Below, piece by piece: positions 1 through 6,265 of a DNA stretch of 8,272 nt. The notes beneath the pieces were generated by a model. It saw only the letters and a list, made by a program, of their open reading frames with translations. It did not search any database and was not told the origin of the DNA. The first letter of the stretch is position 1. Each line of letters begins with the position of its first letter. The position numbers were made by a program, and so were the translations under genes. The stretch is from Oscillibacter sp. Its GTDB lineage: Bacteria > Bacillota > Clostridia > Oscillospirales > Oscillospiraceae. The stretch is from NCBI GenBank assembly GCA_022796315.1, contig JAAWIL010000085.1:1-8272 (forward strand), given 5' to 3'.

Positions 1-99
1 TATGAAGTCCACCGTCAGGCCGTTTCACGGCCCCTAGGGCGCCTATGCGCCCCAGGGTTGAAAAGAAGCATTTGCTTCTTTTCAACTGCGGTGACTATA
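1..99 (-). repeat. Partial copy (copy 1) of a structured intergenic repeat
   Basis: The segment ends with a hairpin whose arms start TTGAAAA and end TTTTCAA (58-70 pairs perfectly with 73-85), then a short spacer and TGACTATA (92-99). The same order (TTGAAAA arm, TTTTCAA arm, spacer, TGACTATA) occurs at 954-992, so I read 1-99 as the end of a second member of that family, cut by the window edge. Two further inverted repeats lie inside it: 18-23 with 27-32 (6 bp), and 32-42 with 47-57 (10 of 11 pairs). In the direction of the genes the element would begin at 99 and run off the window. Hairpins and the shared end are seen directly; family membership is inferred from the short shared layout. Confidence 0.55.
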
Positions 100-141
100 G
101 GATTGGATGTTTTCTGTACGGAAATTTTTGCTTGAAGGTTT

Positions 142-168
142 ACAGAGGCGGACATTGTCCGCCTCTGT
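142..168. repeat. Perfect 12-bp inverted repeat (hairpin)
   Basis: ACAGAGGCGGAC (142-153) pairs with GTCCGCCTCTGT (157-168) around a 3-nt loop. It is the strongest GC-rich hairpin after rsfS. On the minus strand it is followed by AAACC rather than a U-run, and on the plus strand by TCCGG, so it is not a canonical intrinsic terminator. It could still stabilise the 3' end of the transcript. Confidence 0.6.
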
Positions 169-200
169 TCCGGTTATGACGCTCCGCGATTTTGGGTTAT

Positions 201-227
201 GATTTCCGAATTGAACATTCGGAAATC
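201..227. repeat. Perfect 11-bp inverted repeat (hairpin)
   Basis: GATTTCCGAAT (201-211) pairs with ATTCGGAAATC (217-227) across a 5-nt loop. It lies in an AT-richer stretch than the flanking genes. No promoter, ORF or T-run is attached to it, and its function is unknown. Confidence 0.55.
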
Positions 228-348
228 ACACCATTGGATGGAAGCTGTTTTGCTCGCCGCCGCAAACATATACTTCCGGTCTTTCCGTTCAGAAGCCATA
301 GTATGCTCTTTGGCCTGCGGCCTGCGCGGCTTCGCCCCTTGCGTCTTT

Positions 349-393
349 GCAGGGGCGCTGCCCCTGCACCCCGCCACCTTTTGAAAAAGGTGG
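349..393. repeat. Double hairpin module just downstream of rsfS
   Basis: There are two adjacent perfect inverted repeats. The first is GCAGGGGC (349-356) with GCCCCTGC (360-367). The second is CCACCTTTT (374-382) with AAAAGGTGG (385-393). On the plus strand the second is followed by ACGAAAACTTTTT, a weak T-rich tail. On the minus strand, the direction of rsfS, it is preceded rather than followed by A/T-rich sequence. I recall this AAAAGGTGG/GGGGC module as a frequent intergenic sequence in Oscillospiraceae-type genomes, but that cannot be checked here. A 3'-end or terminator role for rsfS is possible. Confidence 0.5.
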
Positions 394-420
394 ACGAAAA
401 CTTTTTGCTGCGCTTCGCGC

Positions 421-783
421 TCAGTCCCGCGTCAGTACGCCGCTGAGATCCAGGGGCTTTCCATCCTGCCACAGCCGTTCCAAATCATAGAACTCCCGGG
501 CCTCCTGGGAGAACACATGCACGCAGACGGCGCCGTAATCCAACAGCACCCACGTGCCGTCCCGGTAGCCCTCCCGGCGCAGGGGCGCCTCCCCCGCCTG
601 CTCCTTCAGGGCCTTCTCCACTGCGTCGCACAGCGCGTTGATCTGCGTATTGGAGGTGCCGCTGGCAATGACGAAGTAGTCCGCCAGGGTGGTCAGATCC
701 GTGATCTCCAGCGCGGAGATCTCCCGGCCCTTCTTCTCATCCAGGGCCTTGACCGCAATGATGGCCAATTCCTTTGGTGTCAT
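421..783 (-). CDS. rsfS: Ribosomal silencing factor RsfS (RsfA/Iojap/YqeL family)
   Basis: RsfS binds ribosomal protein uL14 on the 50S subunit and blocks joining with 30S, lowering translation in stationary phase or starvation. The 120-residue product has the usual family length. Family motifs are visible: DYFVIASGTSNTQ (about 35-47), then DGTWVLLDYGAVCVHVF (75-91) and REFYDLERLW (96-105). The ATG at 783 is chosen because the protein then starts MTPKELA, as homologues do, with AAAGGA about 11 nt upstream. The same frame stays open to 978, but that extension is encoded by the repeat at 808-992 and reads like no protein. Rather than following yqeK directly as in Bacillus, the gene sits behind two LCP genes and the repeat. 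The 191-nt gap suggests it may be partly uncoupled from the upstream transcript. Confidence 0.95.
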   Translation of the reverse strand: MTPKELAIIAVKALDEKKGREISALEITDLTTLADYFVIASGTSNTQINALCDAVEKALKEQAGEAPLRREGYRDGTWVLLDYGAVCVHVFSQEAREFYDLERLWQDGKPLDLSGVLTRD

Positions 784-807
784 ATCTCTCGTTTCCTTTC
801 CTGTTTT

Positions 808-992
808 AGAACCTGTATTCACAACCGATGAACGCCGTCTGGGGGGTCTTTTTCCCGCCATACTGCGTCGCTGTTCCTTGCAATCCGTCAGGATTGCAAG
901 GAAAATCTCCTTGTCTGACGAGAAAAATCCTCGTCCGGCGGGCTTTGCCCGCCTTGAAAATCTGGTGCCGGTTTTCAAGTGGTTTGACTATA
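808..992 (-). repeat. Structured intergenic repeat, copy 2 (about 185 bp)
   Basis: This element separates the second LCP gene from rsfS and is built of hairpins. TTCCTTGCAATCC (874-886) pairs with GGATTGCAAGGAA (891-903) around loop GTCA. GACGAG (917-922) pairs with CTCGTC (930-935). GGCGGGC (937-943) pairs with GCCCGCC (947-953). TTGAAAA (954-960) pairs with TTTTCAA (972-978). The right end shares its layout with 58-99, and the left end AGAACCTGT resembles AGAGCCTGT in the copy at 8157-8272. It encodes no transposase, so it is either a non-autonomous mobile element or a REP/BIME-like repeat. Boundaries are estimates from the shared ends. Confidence 0.65.
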
Positions 993-2402
993 CTCCGGCG
1001 GAGACTCTACCATGCTGAAGCCGGGGTCCTCTTCCGGGGACACGCCGTCCCCCTCGGACGGCGGAGGTTCCGTGGGGTTCTCCGCCTGCGGCGGGGTGGT
1101 TTCCGGGGTCTCCGGCGGAGACTCCGGCGTGTCCGGCGTCTCAGGCGGGGCGTCCGGCGGTTCCGGCTCCGGGGAAGCGCTTTCGCTTTTTCCGGGCGGG
1201 GGAAGCGCCGCCTGGCGGTCCTCCACCCGGCCGGTGGAGGACCGGATGGAGCCGTCGCCGTTCACGGACATGATGTCCAGATCCCGCAGGGTAAAGGGCT
1301 CCAGAAAGGGGCTCAGACTGCCGTTCACCAGCTCCAGCAGCGCCTCTCCCTGGGGCAGTACGTAGTTCAGTTCCCGATAGCCGCCCAGGCGCTTGCTCTC
1401 CGAACGGCTGTAGACATTCTGCGTCTGCCAGGGCATGGTGAAGAAGTCCACATCCTCCAGCCGCAGGCCGCCGGAGAAGGCCGCCCTGCCGAACCACAGG
1501 ATGTTCTGAACGCTCAGATCGGTCTCCACGTTCTCCTGGAACACCTTGGAGATCGGGCCGATGTTGAGGAGGTTGGCCGGCGTCATCATCTGGCGCGTCA
1601 CCGCCTTCAGAAATTCCTGCTGGATCTTCATCCGGCCGATGTCCCCCACGCCGCCGTCCCGCTTGTGGTAGCCGTAAGGGCTGGCATTGTCGTTGGCCCG
1701 CCAGCGGATCACCTCCATGGCGTCCTCCCCGGTCAGGTGGCGGTATCCCGCCGCCTGCTCAATCACCAGGTCCTGGATCTCGTCATGGTAGTCCATGTCA
1801 TAGGGCACGTCGAAGTCCACGCCGCCTATGGCGTCCACGATCTTGCCCACAGCCTCCCACTCCACCACCACCCGGAAGTCCGGTTCAAAGCCCACCAGCT
1901 GGGCAATCTCCCGGTAGAGGCCCTCAATCCCCGCCTCTCCGCCGCCGTGGGCGTTGTAGACAGAGTTGATCTTCTTCACATCCCAGGAGACATTCACCAT
2001 GGTGTCCCGGGGGATGGACATGACGGCGGCCCGCTGGTTGGTCACGTCGTAACTGGCCAGCAGCATGGTGTCCGTGTTGCCGCCGCCGCCTGTGTCCCGG
2101 CCCAGGATCAGGACGGTGTAGTAGTCCTGACTCTTGCGCTCCCCGGCGGCCCTGGGACGCACGCCGTCGCCGTAATCCACGGCGGGAGGACCGTCCTCCG
2201 CGTCCTCTGTGTCCGCCGGAAGCGGCACCTCCGGTCGGACGAACAAGGCCTTCCAGAGCAGCGTGCCCAGCAGCAGCGTACCCAGCAGCAGCGCCCCCGC
2301 AAGGAGAAGTCTTTGTCCTCCTGTCAGGCGGACGAACCGTCCTGCCGCCCTGGGCCTGGACGGTCTGGACGGCTTGGCCGCCCGCTTTCCTCCGCTCGCC
2401 AT
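975..2402 (-). CDS. LCP (LytR-CpsA-Psr) family cell-wall glycopolymer ligase, second paralogue
   Basis: LCP enzymes work outside the membrane, moving glycopolymers such as teichoic acids from undecaprenyl carriers onto peptidoglycan. The 475-residue protein has a basic cytoplasmic N-terminus (1-31), one membrane helix (about 32-50), and an LCP domain with ILGRDTGGGGNTDTM (99-113), SIPRDTMV (129-136) and an Arg-containing block ending in GRMKIQQ (256-262). Conserved LDIMSVNGDGS (375-385) leads into a Pro/Glu tail (about 401-460) and a final DPGFSMVESPPE block. It starts one base after the stop of its paralogue, with GGAGG six bases before the ATG, so translation is probably coupled. The last residues, YSQTT, and the stop lie inside the adjoining repeat. 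The particular glycopolymer cannot be told from sequence. LCP membership is secure. Confidence 0.93.
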   Translation of the reverse strand: MASGGKRAAKPSRPSRPRAAGRFVRLTGGQRLLLAGALLLGTLLLGTLLWKALFVRPEVPLPADTEDAEDGPPAVDYGDGVRPRAAGERKSQDYYTVLILGRDTGGGGNTDTMLLASYDVTNQRAAVMSIPRDTMVNVSWDVKKINSVYNAHGGGEAGIEGLYREIAQLVGFEPDFRVVVEWEAVGKIVDAIGGVDFDVPYDMDYHDEIQDLVIEQAAGYRHLTGEDAMEVIRWRANDNASPYGYHKRDGGVGDIGRMKIQQEFLKAVTRQMMTPANLLNIGPISKVFQENVETDLSVQNILWFGRAAFSGGLRLEDVDFFTMPWQTQNVYSRSESKRLGGYRELNYVLPQGEALLELVNGSLSPFLEPFTLRDLDIMSVNGDGSIRSSTGRVEDRQAALPPPGKSESASPEPEPPDAPPETPDTPESPPETPETTPPQAENPTEPPPSEGDGVSPEEDPGFSMVESPPEYSQTT

Positions 2403-2403
2403 T

Positions 2404-3993
2404 TCACGCCTCCGGCGGCGGCTCTACGATGCTGAAGCCGGGATCTGATGGGGGCTCCGCCGGCAGATTGGGGTCCGCCGGTCCCGGGTCCGCGGCGCCT
2501 GGGTCTGTGGCGCCCGGGTCGGTGAGACCCGGGTCTGTGACGCCGGGATCAGGCAGTGTGACGCCGGGGTCTGTGCCGGGGTCGGGTGTGGTGGGATCAG
2601 GGGTCTCCTCTGTTCCGGGGAGATCGCCCGGCTCCGTTCCGGTTCCTGGGTTGGTGGGGTCAATCACAATGGGCGCTCCGCCGCCGTTGGGGTCAACGGG
2701 AAGTCCCGTCTCCGGGTCCAGCGGAAGGCCTGTCTCCGGGTCGATGGGGTTGCCGTTCTCGTCCACCTCCGGCTCCTCCGGCTCCTCCGGCTCGTCGGCG
2801 GGCTTCACCGGCGGATGGGCCGCCCGGCTGTCCTCCACCCGGCCGGTAGAGGAGCTGACGGAGCCGTCCGAATTCACGGACATGATGTCCAGATCGCTCA
2901 TGGAGGACTTCTCCACGAAGGGGCTCAGGTCGTTGTTCACCAGGTTCAGCAGCTCCCTGGCGATGGGCACCACGTAGGACTGGTTGTTGCCAACAGACCG
3001 GCTCCAGCAGTAGACGGCCCGGTTAGGCATGGTGACAAAGTTCACATTCTCCGGCTTCAGTCCGCCCAAATAGGCCGACTGGGCAAACCACAGGATATTC
3101 TGGAAGCTCAGATCGGTCTCCACACACTCCTGGAAAACCTTGGCAAACTGGTTTACCCGGCTGATGTTCTTCAGCTGCAGCAGCTGGGAGACCATGGCCT
3201 TCAGCAGCGCCTGCTGGGTCTTGATGCGCCCCAGGTCCCCGTCCGGGTAACCGTAGCGCATATTGTTGTCGTGGCGGTAGCGGAGGACCTGCATGGCGTC
3301 GTCTCCGCTGAGGAGGCGGTAGCCCTTGGTCTGGTGGATTTTGAGGTCCTGATAGGGGTCCTCGTAGTTCATGTTTCGGGGCACGTCGAAGTACACGCCG
3401 CCCATGGCGTCCACGATCTTGCCCACGGCCTCCCACTCTACTACCACCTGGAAGTCCGGCTCAAAGCCCACCAGCTGGGAGATCTCTTTGTAGAGGTACT
3501 GGATGCCCCGCTCTCCTCCGCCGTAGTAGTTATAGACGGAGTTGATCCGCTTGATGTCCCAGGGGACATTCACCATGGTGTCCCGGGGGATGGACATGAC
3601 GGTGGCCTTTTGGTTGGTCACGTCATAACTGGCCAGCAGCATGGTGTCCGTGTTGCCGCCGCCCCCCGTGTCCCGGCCCAGGATCAGAACGGTGTAGTAG
3701 TCCTGACTCTTGCGCTCCCCACCGGTCTTGGGGCGCACGCCGTCGCCGTAGTCAATCTCCTTCTCCGGATGGCTGTCGGGCACTCCCGTGGGGACCGTAT
3801 CGTCCTTGACAGGCAGATCCGGCCGGACGAAGAGCGTCCGCCACAGCACCACGCCCAGAAGGGCCAGGGCCAGGACAATGGTCCCCGCCAGCAGCCACTT
3901 CTGCCGCTTGGAGAGCCGGCCGGGCTTCTTGGGTTTTGGGGTCTTTTCAGACTTGGGGGACTGCGCCACCCGCTTTCCGCTATCTCTTTGCAC
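2404..3993 (-). CDS. LCP (LytR-CpsA-Psr) family cell-wall glycopolymer ligase, first paralogue
   Basis: This 529-residue protein is a close paralogue of the next gene. It has a Lys-rich N-terminus (1-32), one membrane helix (about 33-51), and an extracellular LCP domain with LILGRDTGGGGNTDTM (103-118), SIPRDTMV (134-141), the Arg pair in VLRYRHDNN (236-244) and GRIKTQQ (255-261). These correspond to the family's conserved Asp/Arg residues for pyrophosphate and metal. The tail (about 390-529) is low-complexity: an EPE cluster, two DPETGLP units (418-432), a run of DPG/TDPG units (466-508), then DPGFSIVEPPPEA. The start is GTG, six bases after the nadD-yqeK stop, with AAGGA nine bases upstream; no better start fits. 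The tail probably spans or lies in the wall. Substrate unknown. Confidence 0.93.
   Translation of the reverse strand: MQRDSGKRVAQSPKSEKTPKPKKPGRLSKRQKWLLAGTIVLALALLGVVLWRTLFVRPDLPVKDDTVPTGVPDSHPEKEIDYGDGVRPKTGGERKSQDYYTVLILGRDTGGGGNTDTMLLASYDVTNQKATVMSIPRDTMVNVPWDIKRINSVYNYYGGGERGIQYLYKEISQLVGFEPDFQVVVEWEAVGKIVDAMGGVYFDVPRNMNYEDPYQDLKIHQTKGYRLLSGDDAMQVLRYRHDNNMRYGYPDGDLGRIKTQQALLKAMVSQLLQLKNISRVNQFAKVFQECVETDLSFQNILWFAQSAYLGGLKPENVNFVTMPNRAVYCWSRSVGNNQSYVVPIARELLNLVNNDLSPFVEKSSMSDLDIMSVNSDGSVSSSTGRVEDSRAAHPPVKPADEPEEPEEPEVDENGNPIDPETGLPLDPETGLPVDPNGGGAPIVIDPTNPGTGTEPGDLPGTEETPDPTTPDPGTDPGVTLPDPGVTDPGLTDPGATDPGAADPGPADPNLPAEPPSDPGFSIVEPPPEA
2470..2598 (-). repeat. In-frame DPG/TDPG-coding repeat tract in the LCP tail
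   Basis: Near-repeated GC-rich units, often 12 or 15 bases and centred on GGGTC on the plus strand, encode residues 466-508 of the first LCP protein as DPG-type repeats (TDPGV, TDPGL, TDPGA). All units are multiples of three, so gain or loss would keep the frame. The tract is absent at the same place in the paralogue, whose linker is instead rich in Pro, Glu and Thr. Confidence 0.7.
2689..2748 (-). repeat. Tandem 24-bp units encoding DPETGLP
   Basis: Two adjacent 8-residue units, IDPETGLP and LDPETGLP, followed by a degenerate VDPNGG, make up residues 417-438 of the first LCP protein. The DNA of the two full units is closely similar, with GTCTCCGGGTC shared exactly. This kind of Asp-Pro-Glu-Thr-Gly repeat is typical of extended surface-protein linkers. 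Confidence 0.65.
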
Positions 3994-3999
3994 GTTGCT

Positions 4000-5190
4000 C
4001 TATCCTTTCAAGGCGTCCCGCGCCTCCAGCGTGGCGCGGTGTACAGGGTTTCCCATGGCTTCCATCTCGCTGATTGTCATCTCCAGGCCCATCAGCAGCC
4101 CCCGGTCCAGGTCCTCGTAGCACACCTTCCGCAGGTCCTCCACGCCGGGGAAATCCCGGGAGGGCTCGATGTAGTCCGCAAGGTAGATGATCTTCTCCAG
4201 CAAGGTCATCCCGGCCCGGCCGGTGGTGTGCCACCAGATGGCGTGATAGATCTCCTCATCCACGCCGAACACATCCCGGGCGACGGCCGCGCCGGTCTTG
4301 GCGTGGAGGAGCTTCAGGGCCTTCCGCTCCAGCTCGTCCAGCTGGATGCCGTACTGCCGGCACAGGGCCGTCTGCGCCTCCATGTCCAGCTTCTTGGTGC
4401 AGTCGTGGAGCAGGGCCGCCCTTCTGGCCCGGTCCACGTCTCCGCCGTACCGCTCCGCCAGGCGGATGGCCTCCTGTTCCGTTCCCAGCACGTGGGGAAT
4501 CCGCCGGTGCTTCAAATAGCTCAGGGCCACCGGACGCAGGTTCTTCAGGGGCAGGTGCTTCAGATCCGCGTCCGTCCCATACAGCTTATCCCGCAGGATG
4601 CGCCCGTATACCGCCGGGGCCAGCAATTCGCCGCCCGCTCCCCTGGCCAGCTGCTCCCGCAGCCGGGTGGAGGACACGTCCACCACGCCGGGAATGGTCA
4701 AGGTGAAAATGCGGGCCTGGGGATAGCGCCGGTACAGATACTCCCGCTGCACGGAAAAGAGTTCCTCGGTGTCCTCCTCCGTGCGGCCAAAGGCGGCGAT
4801 GCCCGCCAGGGAGAGAATCCGCTCCGGCTCCCGCCAGGTCTGAAGGGTCAAAAACATATCCGTTCCCATCAGCAGCCACAGCTCGTCCTCCGGATACCGC
4901 TCCCGGAGCTGGGCCAGGGTATCCGCGGTATAGCTGGGCCCCGTCCGCCGCAGCTCGATGTCCAGGGTCTCCACCCGTTCTCCCAGTCCCAGCTGCTCCC
5001 CCGCCAGGCGGGTCAGCTCCAGCCGCTGGTCCGGGGTGGGCGTGCCCGCCGGCAGCTCCTTGTGGGGCGGCAGACCCGTGGGAACCAGCACCAGCCGGTC
5101 CAGCCGCAGCAGCTCAAACACCGCCCGGGCCGCAGCAATGTGGCCCAGATGGGGCGGATTGAAGGTGCCGCCATAGATCCCGATCTTCAA
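4000..5190 (-). CDS. nadD-yqeK: Fused nicotinate-nucleotide adenylyltransferase (NadD) and YqeK-type HD hydrolase
   Basis: The N-terminal half (1 to about 200) is NadD, which adenylates nicotinic acid mononucleotide to deamido-NAD in NAD synthesis. It shows GGTFNPPHLGH (7-17), the nucleotide-binding signature, with PPHK (41-44) and SSTRLR (173-178). The C-terminal half (about 215-396) is a YqeK HD-domain protein, a family reported to hydrolyse diadenosine tetraphosphate symmetrically. It has H233, the HD pair in LLHDCTK (260-266), LHAKTGA (295-301), WWHTTG (319-324) and LADYIEP (337-343), so the metal site looks intact. The two are separate neighbouring genes in Bacillus; here one 396-codon frame covers both with no internal stop. 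The start is TTG at 5190, giving MKIGIYGG, with GGAAGGTGAT about 8 nt upstream; an in-frame stop just upstream rules out an earlier ATG. Confidence 0.94.
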   Translation of the reverse strand: MKIGIYGGTFNPPHLGHIAAARAVFELLRLDRLVLVPTGLPPHKELPAGTPTPDQRLELTRLAGEQLGLGERVETLDIELRRTGPSYTADTLAQLRERYPEDELWLLMGTDMFLTLQTWREPERILSLAGIAAFGRTEEDTEELFSVQREYLYRRYPQARIFTLTIPGVVDVSSTRLREQLARGAGGELLAPAVYGRILRDKLYGTDADLKHLPLKNLRPVALSYLKHRRIPHVLGTEQEAIRLAERYGGDVDRARRAALLHDCTKKLDMEAQTALCRQYGIQLDELERKALKLLHAKTGAAVARDVFGVDEEIYHAIWWHTTGRAGMTLLEKIIYLADYIEPSRDFPGVEDLRKVCYEDLDRGLLMGLEMTISEMEAMGNPVHRATLEARDALKG

Positions 5191-5256
5191 AGTCCAATCA
5201 CCTTCCCTGTCATTTCAAAAACCAGACGCCAGACCAACCCCGTCCGGCTCCCCGGT

Positions 5257-5574
5257 TCACCGTTTGCTCTTCACCAGCTGAATCCGCTTGTCCTTCGGCT
5301 TTGCGTGGCTCTCCCGGTAGAGCACGAACTTCGTGCCGATCACCTGCACCACCTCGCTGCGGGTGGCCTTGGCCAGGGCCTCCGCCGCTGTCCGGGCGTC
5401 GTATTCCAGGTTGTTGTCCAGCACCCGGCCCTTGATGAGCTCCCTTGCCTCCAGGGCGTCGCCGGCCTGCTTGATGAGGTTCTCGCCGATGCCGTCCTTT
5501 CCCACCTGGAGAATGGTGTCAATGCTGTTTGCCAGAGCCCGCAGCTGGGCCCGCTGTTTGCTTGTCAATTCCAT
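5257..5574 (-). CDS. yhbY: YhbY/YqeI-family CRM-domain RNA-binding protein
   Basis: This small (105 aa) protein consists almost wholly of one CRM domain, a fold that binds structured RNA and in bacteria associates with pre-50S ribosomal particles. Visible family features are the LTSKQRAQLRALA start (3-15), the basic GxxG-type loop GKDGIG (25-30), and VVQVIGTKFVLYRES (75-89) with a Lys/Arg-rich C-terminus (92-105). The ATG is preceded by AAAAGGAG six bases upstream. It follows rdgB by 20 nt and precedes nadD-yqeK by 66 nt, the same relation as yqeI to nadD in Bacillus. The exact cellular role of this family in Firmicutes is poorly defined; ribosome assembly is the best guess. The family assignment is firm. 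Confidence 0.93.
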   Translation of the reverse strand: MELTSKQRAQLRALANSIDTILQVGKDGIGENLIKQAGDALEARELIKGRVLDNNLEYDARTAAEALAKATRSEVVQVIGTKFVLYRESHAKPKDKRIQLVKSKR

Positions 5575-5594
5575 CCAATACTCCTTTTAGACGT

Positions 5595-6185
5595 TCACTT
5601 CTTCAAATACGTTCTCAGTTTCTCCGCAAAGGCCTCCAGCGCCTTGCCCCGGTGGGAGATCTCCGCCTTCTCCTCCTCCGTCAGCTGGGAGAAGGTCTTC
5701 GCCTTCTCCGGCACGAAGAAGATCGGGTCGTAGCCAAAGCCTCCCTCCCCCATGGGGGCAAAGGCAATGGTGCCGGGGCAGGTGCCCTCCGCCGTCAGCT
5801 CGTCCCCGTTGGGGAACACGCAGGCGATGGCGCAGTCAAACCGGGCGGCCCGGGTGGTCTGGCCTTTCATGCTGTTCAGCAGCAGACGGTAGCGGCCCGT
5901 ATCGTCCAGGCCCTCGCCGCCATAGCGGGCGGAGTAGACGCCGGGCCCGCCGTTCAGGGCGTCCACGCAGAGGCCGGAGTCGTCGGCAATCGCCGGGAGC
6001 CGGGCCGCCGCGCAGACGGCCCTGGCCTTCAGCATGGCGTTTTCCGCGAAGGTCTCGCCGGTCTCCTCCACCTCCAGATCCAGCCCCAGATCCTGGGGGC
6101 TCACCACCTCGATGCCCAGAGCCTCCAGAATATGGGCCATCTCCCGCAGCTTGCCGGCGTTGCGGGTCGCCAATACGAATTTCAT
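5595..6185 (-). CDS. rdgB: XTP/dITP diphosphohydrolase (RdgB/HAM1, non-canonical purine NTP pyrophosphatase)
   Basis: The enzyme cleaves deaminated purine nucleotides (ITP, dITP, XTP) to the monophosphate and pyrophosphate, keeping them out of DNA and RNA. The 196-residue length is typical. Motifs are intact: LATRNAGKLREM (5-16) for phosphate binding, ETGETFAENAMLKA (41-54), IADDSGLCVDAL (66-77) with the catalytic Asp at 69, GVYSARYGG (82-90), GEGGFGYDPIFF (146-157) and SHRGKAL (177-183), the base-recognition loop. The ATG is well supported by AAGGAGG seven to eight bases upstream. The rph-rdgB pairing is common in Firmicutes (rph-ysnA in Bacillus). The protein is expected to act as a cytoplasmic dimer. 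Confidence 0.96.
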   Translation of the reverse strand: MKFVLATRNAGKLREMAHILEALGIEVVSPQDLGLDLEVEETGETFAENAMLKARAVCAAARLPAIADDSGLCVDALNGGPGVYSARYGGEGLDDTGRYRLLLNSMKGQTTRAARFDCAIACVFPNGDELTAEGTCPGTIAFAPMGEGGFGYDPIFFVPEKAKTFSQLTEEEKAEISHRGKALEAFAEKLRTYLKK

Positions 6186-6265
6186 AGGTTCTCCTCCTTC
6201 TCCGCCGGACCGCCCAGGCGCCGGCGGAGAATTTCTAAAATGTAGTGGATGGATACCATCCGCAT
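6182..6265 (-). CDS. Possible 27-aa ORF between rph and rdgB
   Basis: In the 121-nt gap after rph an ATG at 6265 opens a frame reading MRMVSIHYILEILRRRL then GGPAEKEENL. Its stop (TGA, 6182-6184) overlaps the rdgB start as ATGA, the classic layout for coupled translation. The peptide would form a short amphipathic helix with a basic RRR cluster and an acidic end. Against it, no Shine-Dalgarno lies at a normal distance: the nearest, AAGGA, is about 18 nt upstream. The frame stays open further upstream into the end of rph without another good start codon. No family is recognised; it may be only an open spacer carrying the rdgB ribosome binding site. Confidence 0.25.
   Translation of the reverse strand: MRMVSIHYILEILRRRLGGPAEKEENL

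Larger units (their letters stand above)
100..420. other. Gene-free, hairpin-rich region downstream of rsfS
   Basis: No ORF here looks like a protein: open frames exist on both strands, but none has a ribosome binding site with a plausible product. The region carries several perfect inverted repeats (listed separately) and GC-rich palindromic stretches such as 311-335. On the minus strand it is the 3' flank of rsfS, yet none of the hairpins is followed by a clear U-run in that direction. I see no tRNA-like or riboswitch-like pattern that I can name. It resembles stacked intergenic repeat modules rather than a gene. Confidence 0.6.

Noticed and set aside
174..377. 67-codon minus-strand ORF in the rsfS 3' region
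   Set aside because: It overlaps several palindromes, has no ribosome binding site and gives a translation without recognisable features.
874..903. 13-bp stem as an intrinsic terminator between the second LCP gene and rsfS
   Set aside because: In the direction of transcription (minus) it is followed by CAGCGACGC, not a U-run, and it is a shared part of the repeat family.
784..978. N-terminal extension of rsfS by 65 codons to an ATG at 978
   Set aside because: The extension is encoded by the intergenic repeat and matches no RsfS; MTPKELA at 783 has a ribosome site and the normal family start.
828..2435. Long plus-strand open frame opposite the second LCP gene
   Set aside because: It is a by-product of the high GC content and codon pattern on the other strand: Arg/Gly/His/Val-rich, without any recognisable domain or ribosome site.
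5187..5213. 8-codon ORF (MTGKVIGL) overlapping the nadD start, as a possible leader peptide
   Set aside because: It has no ribosome site of its own and no regulatory codon run; such short frames are expected by chance.
2815..5733. 972-codon plus-strand open frame opposite four genes
   Set aside because: It spans the antisense of the first LCP gene, nadD-yqeK, the CRM gene and the end of rdgB, all of which have clear family motifs; its translation is low-complexity shadow sequence.
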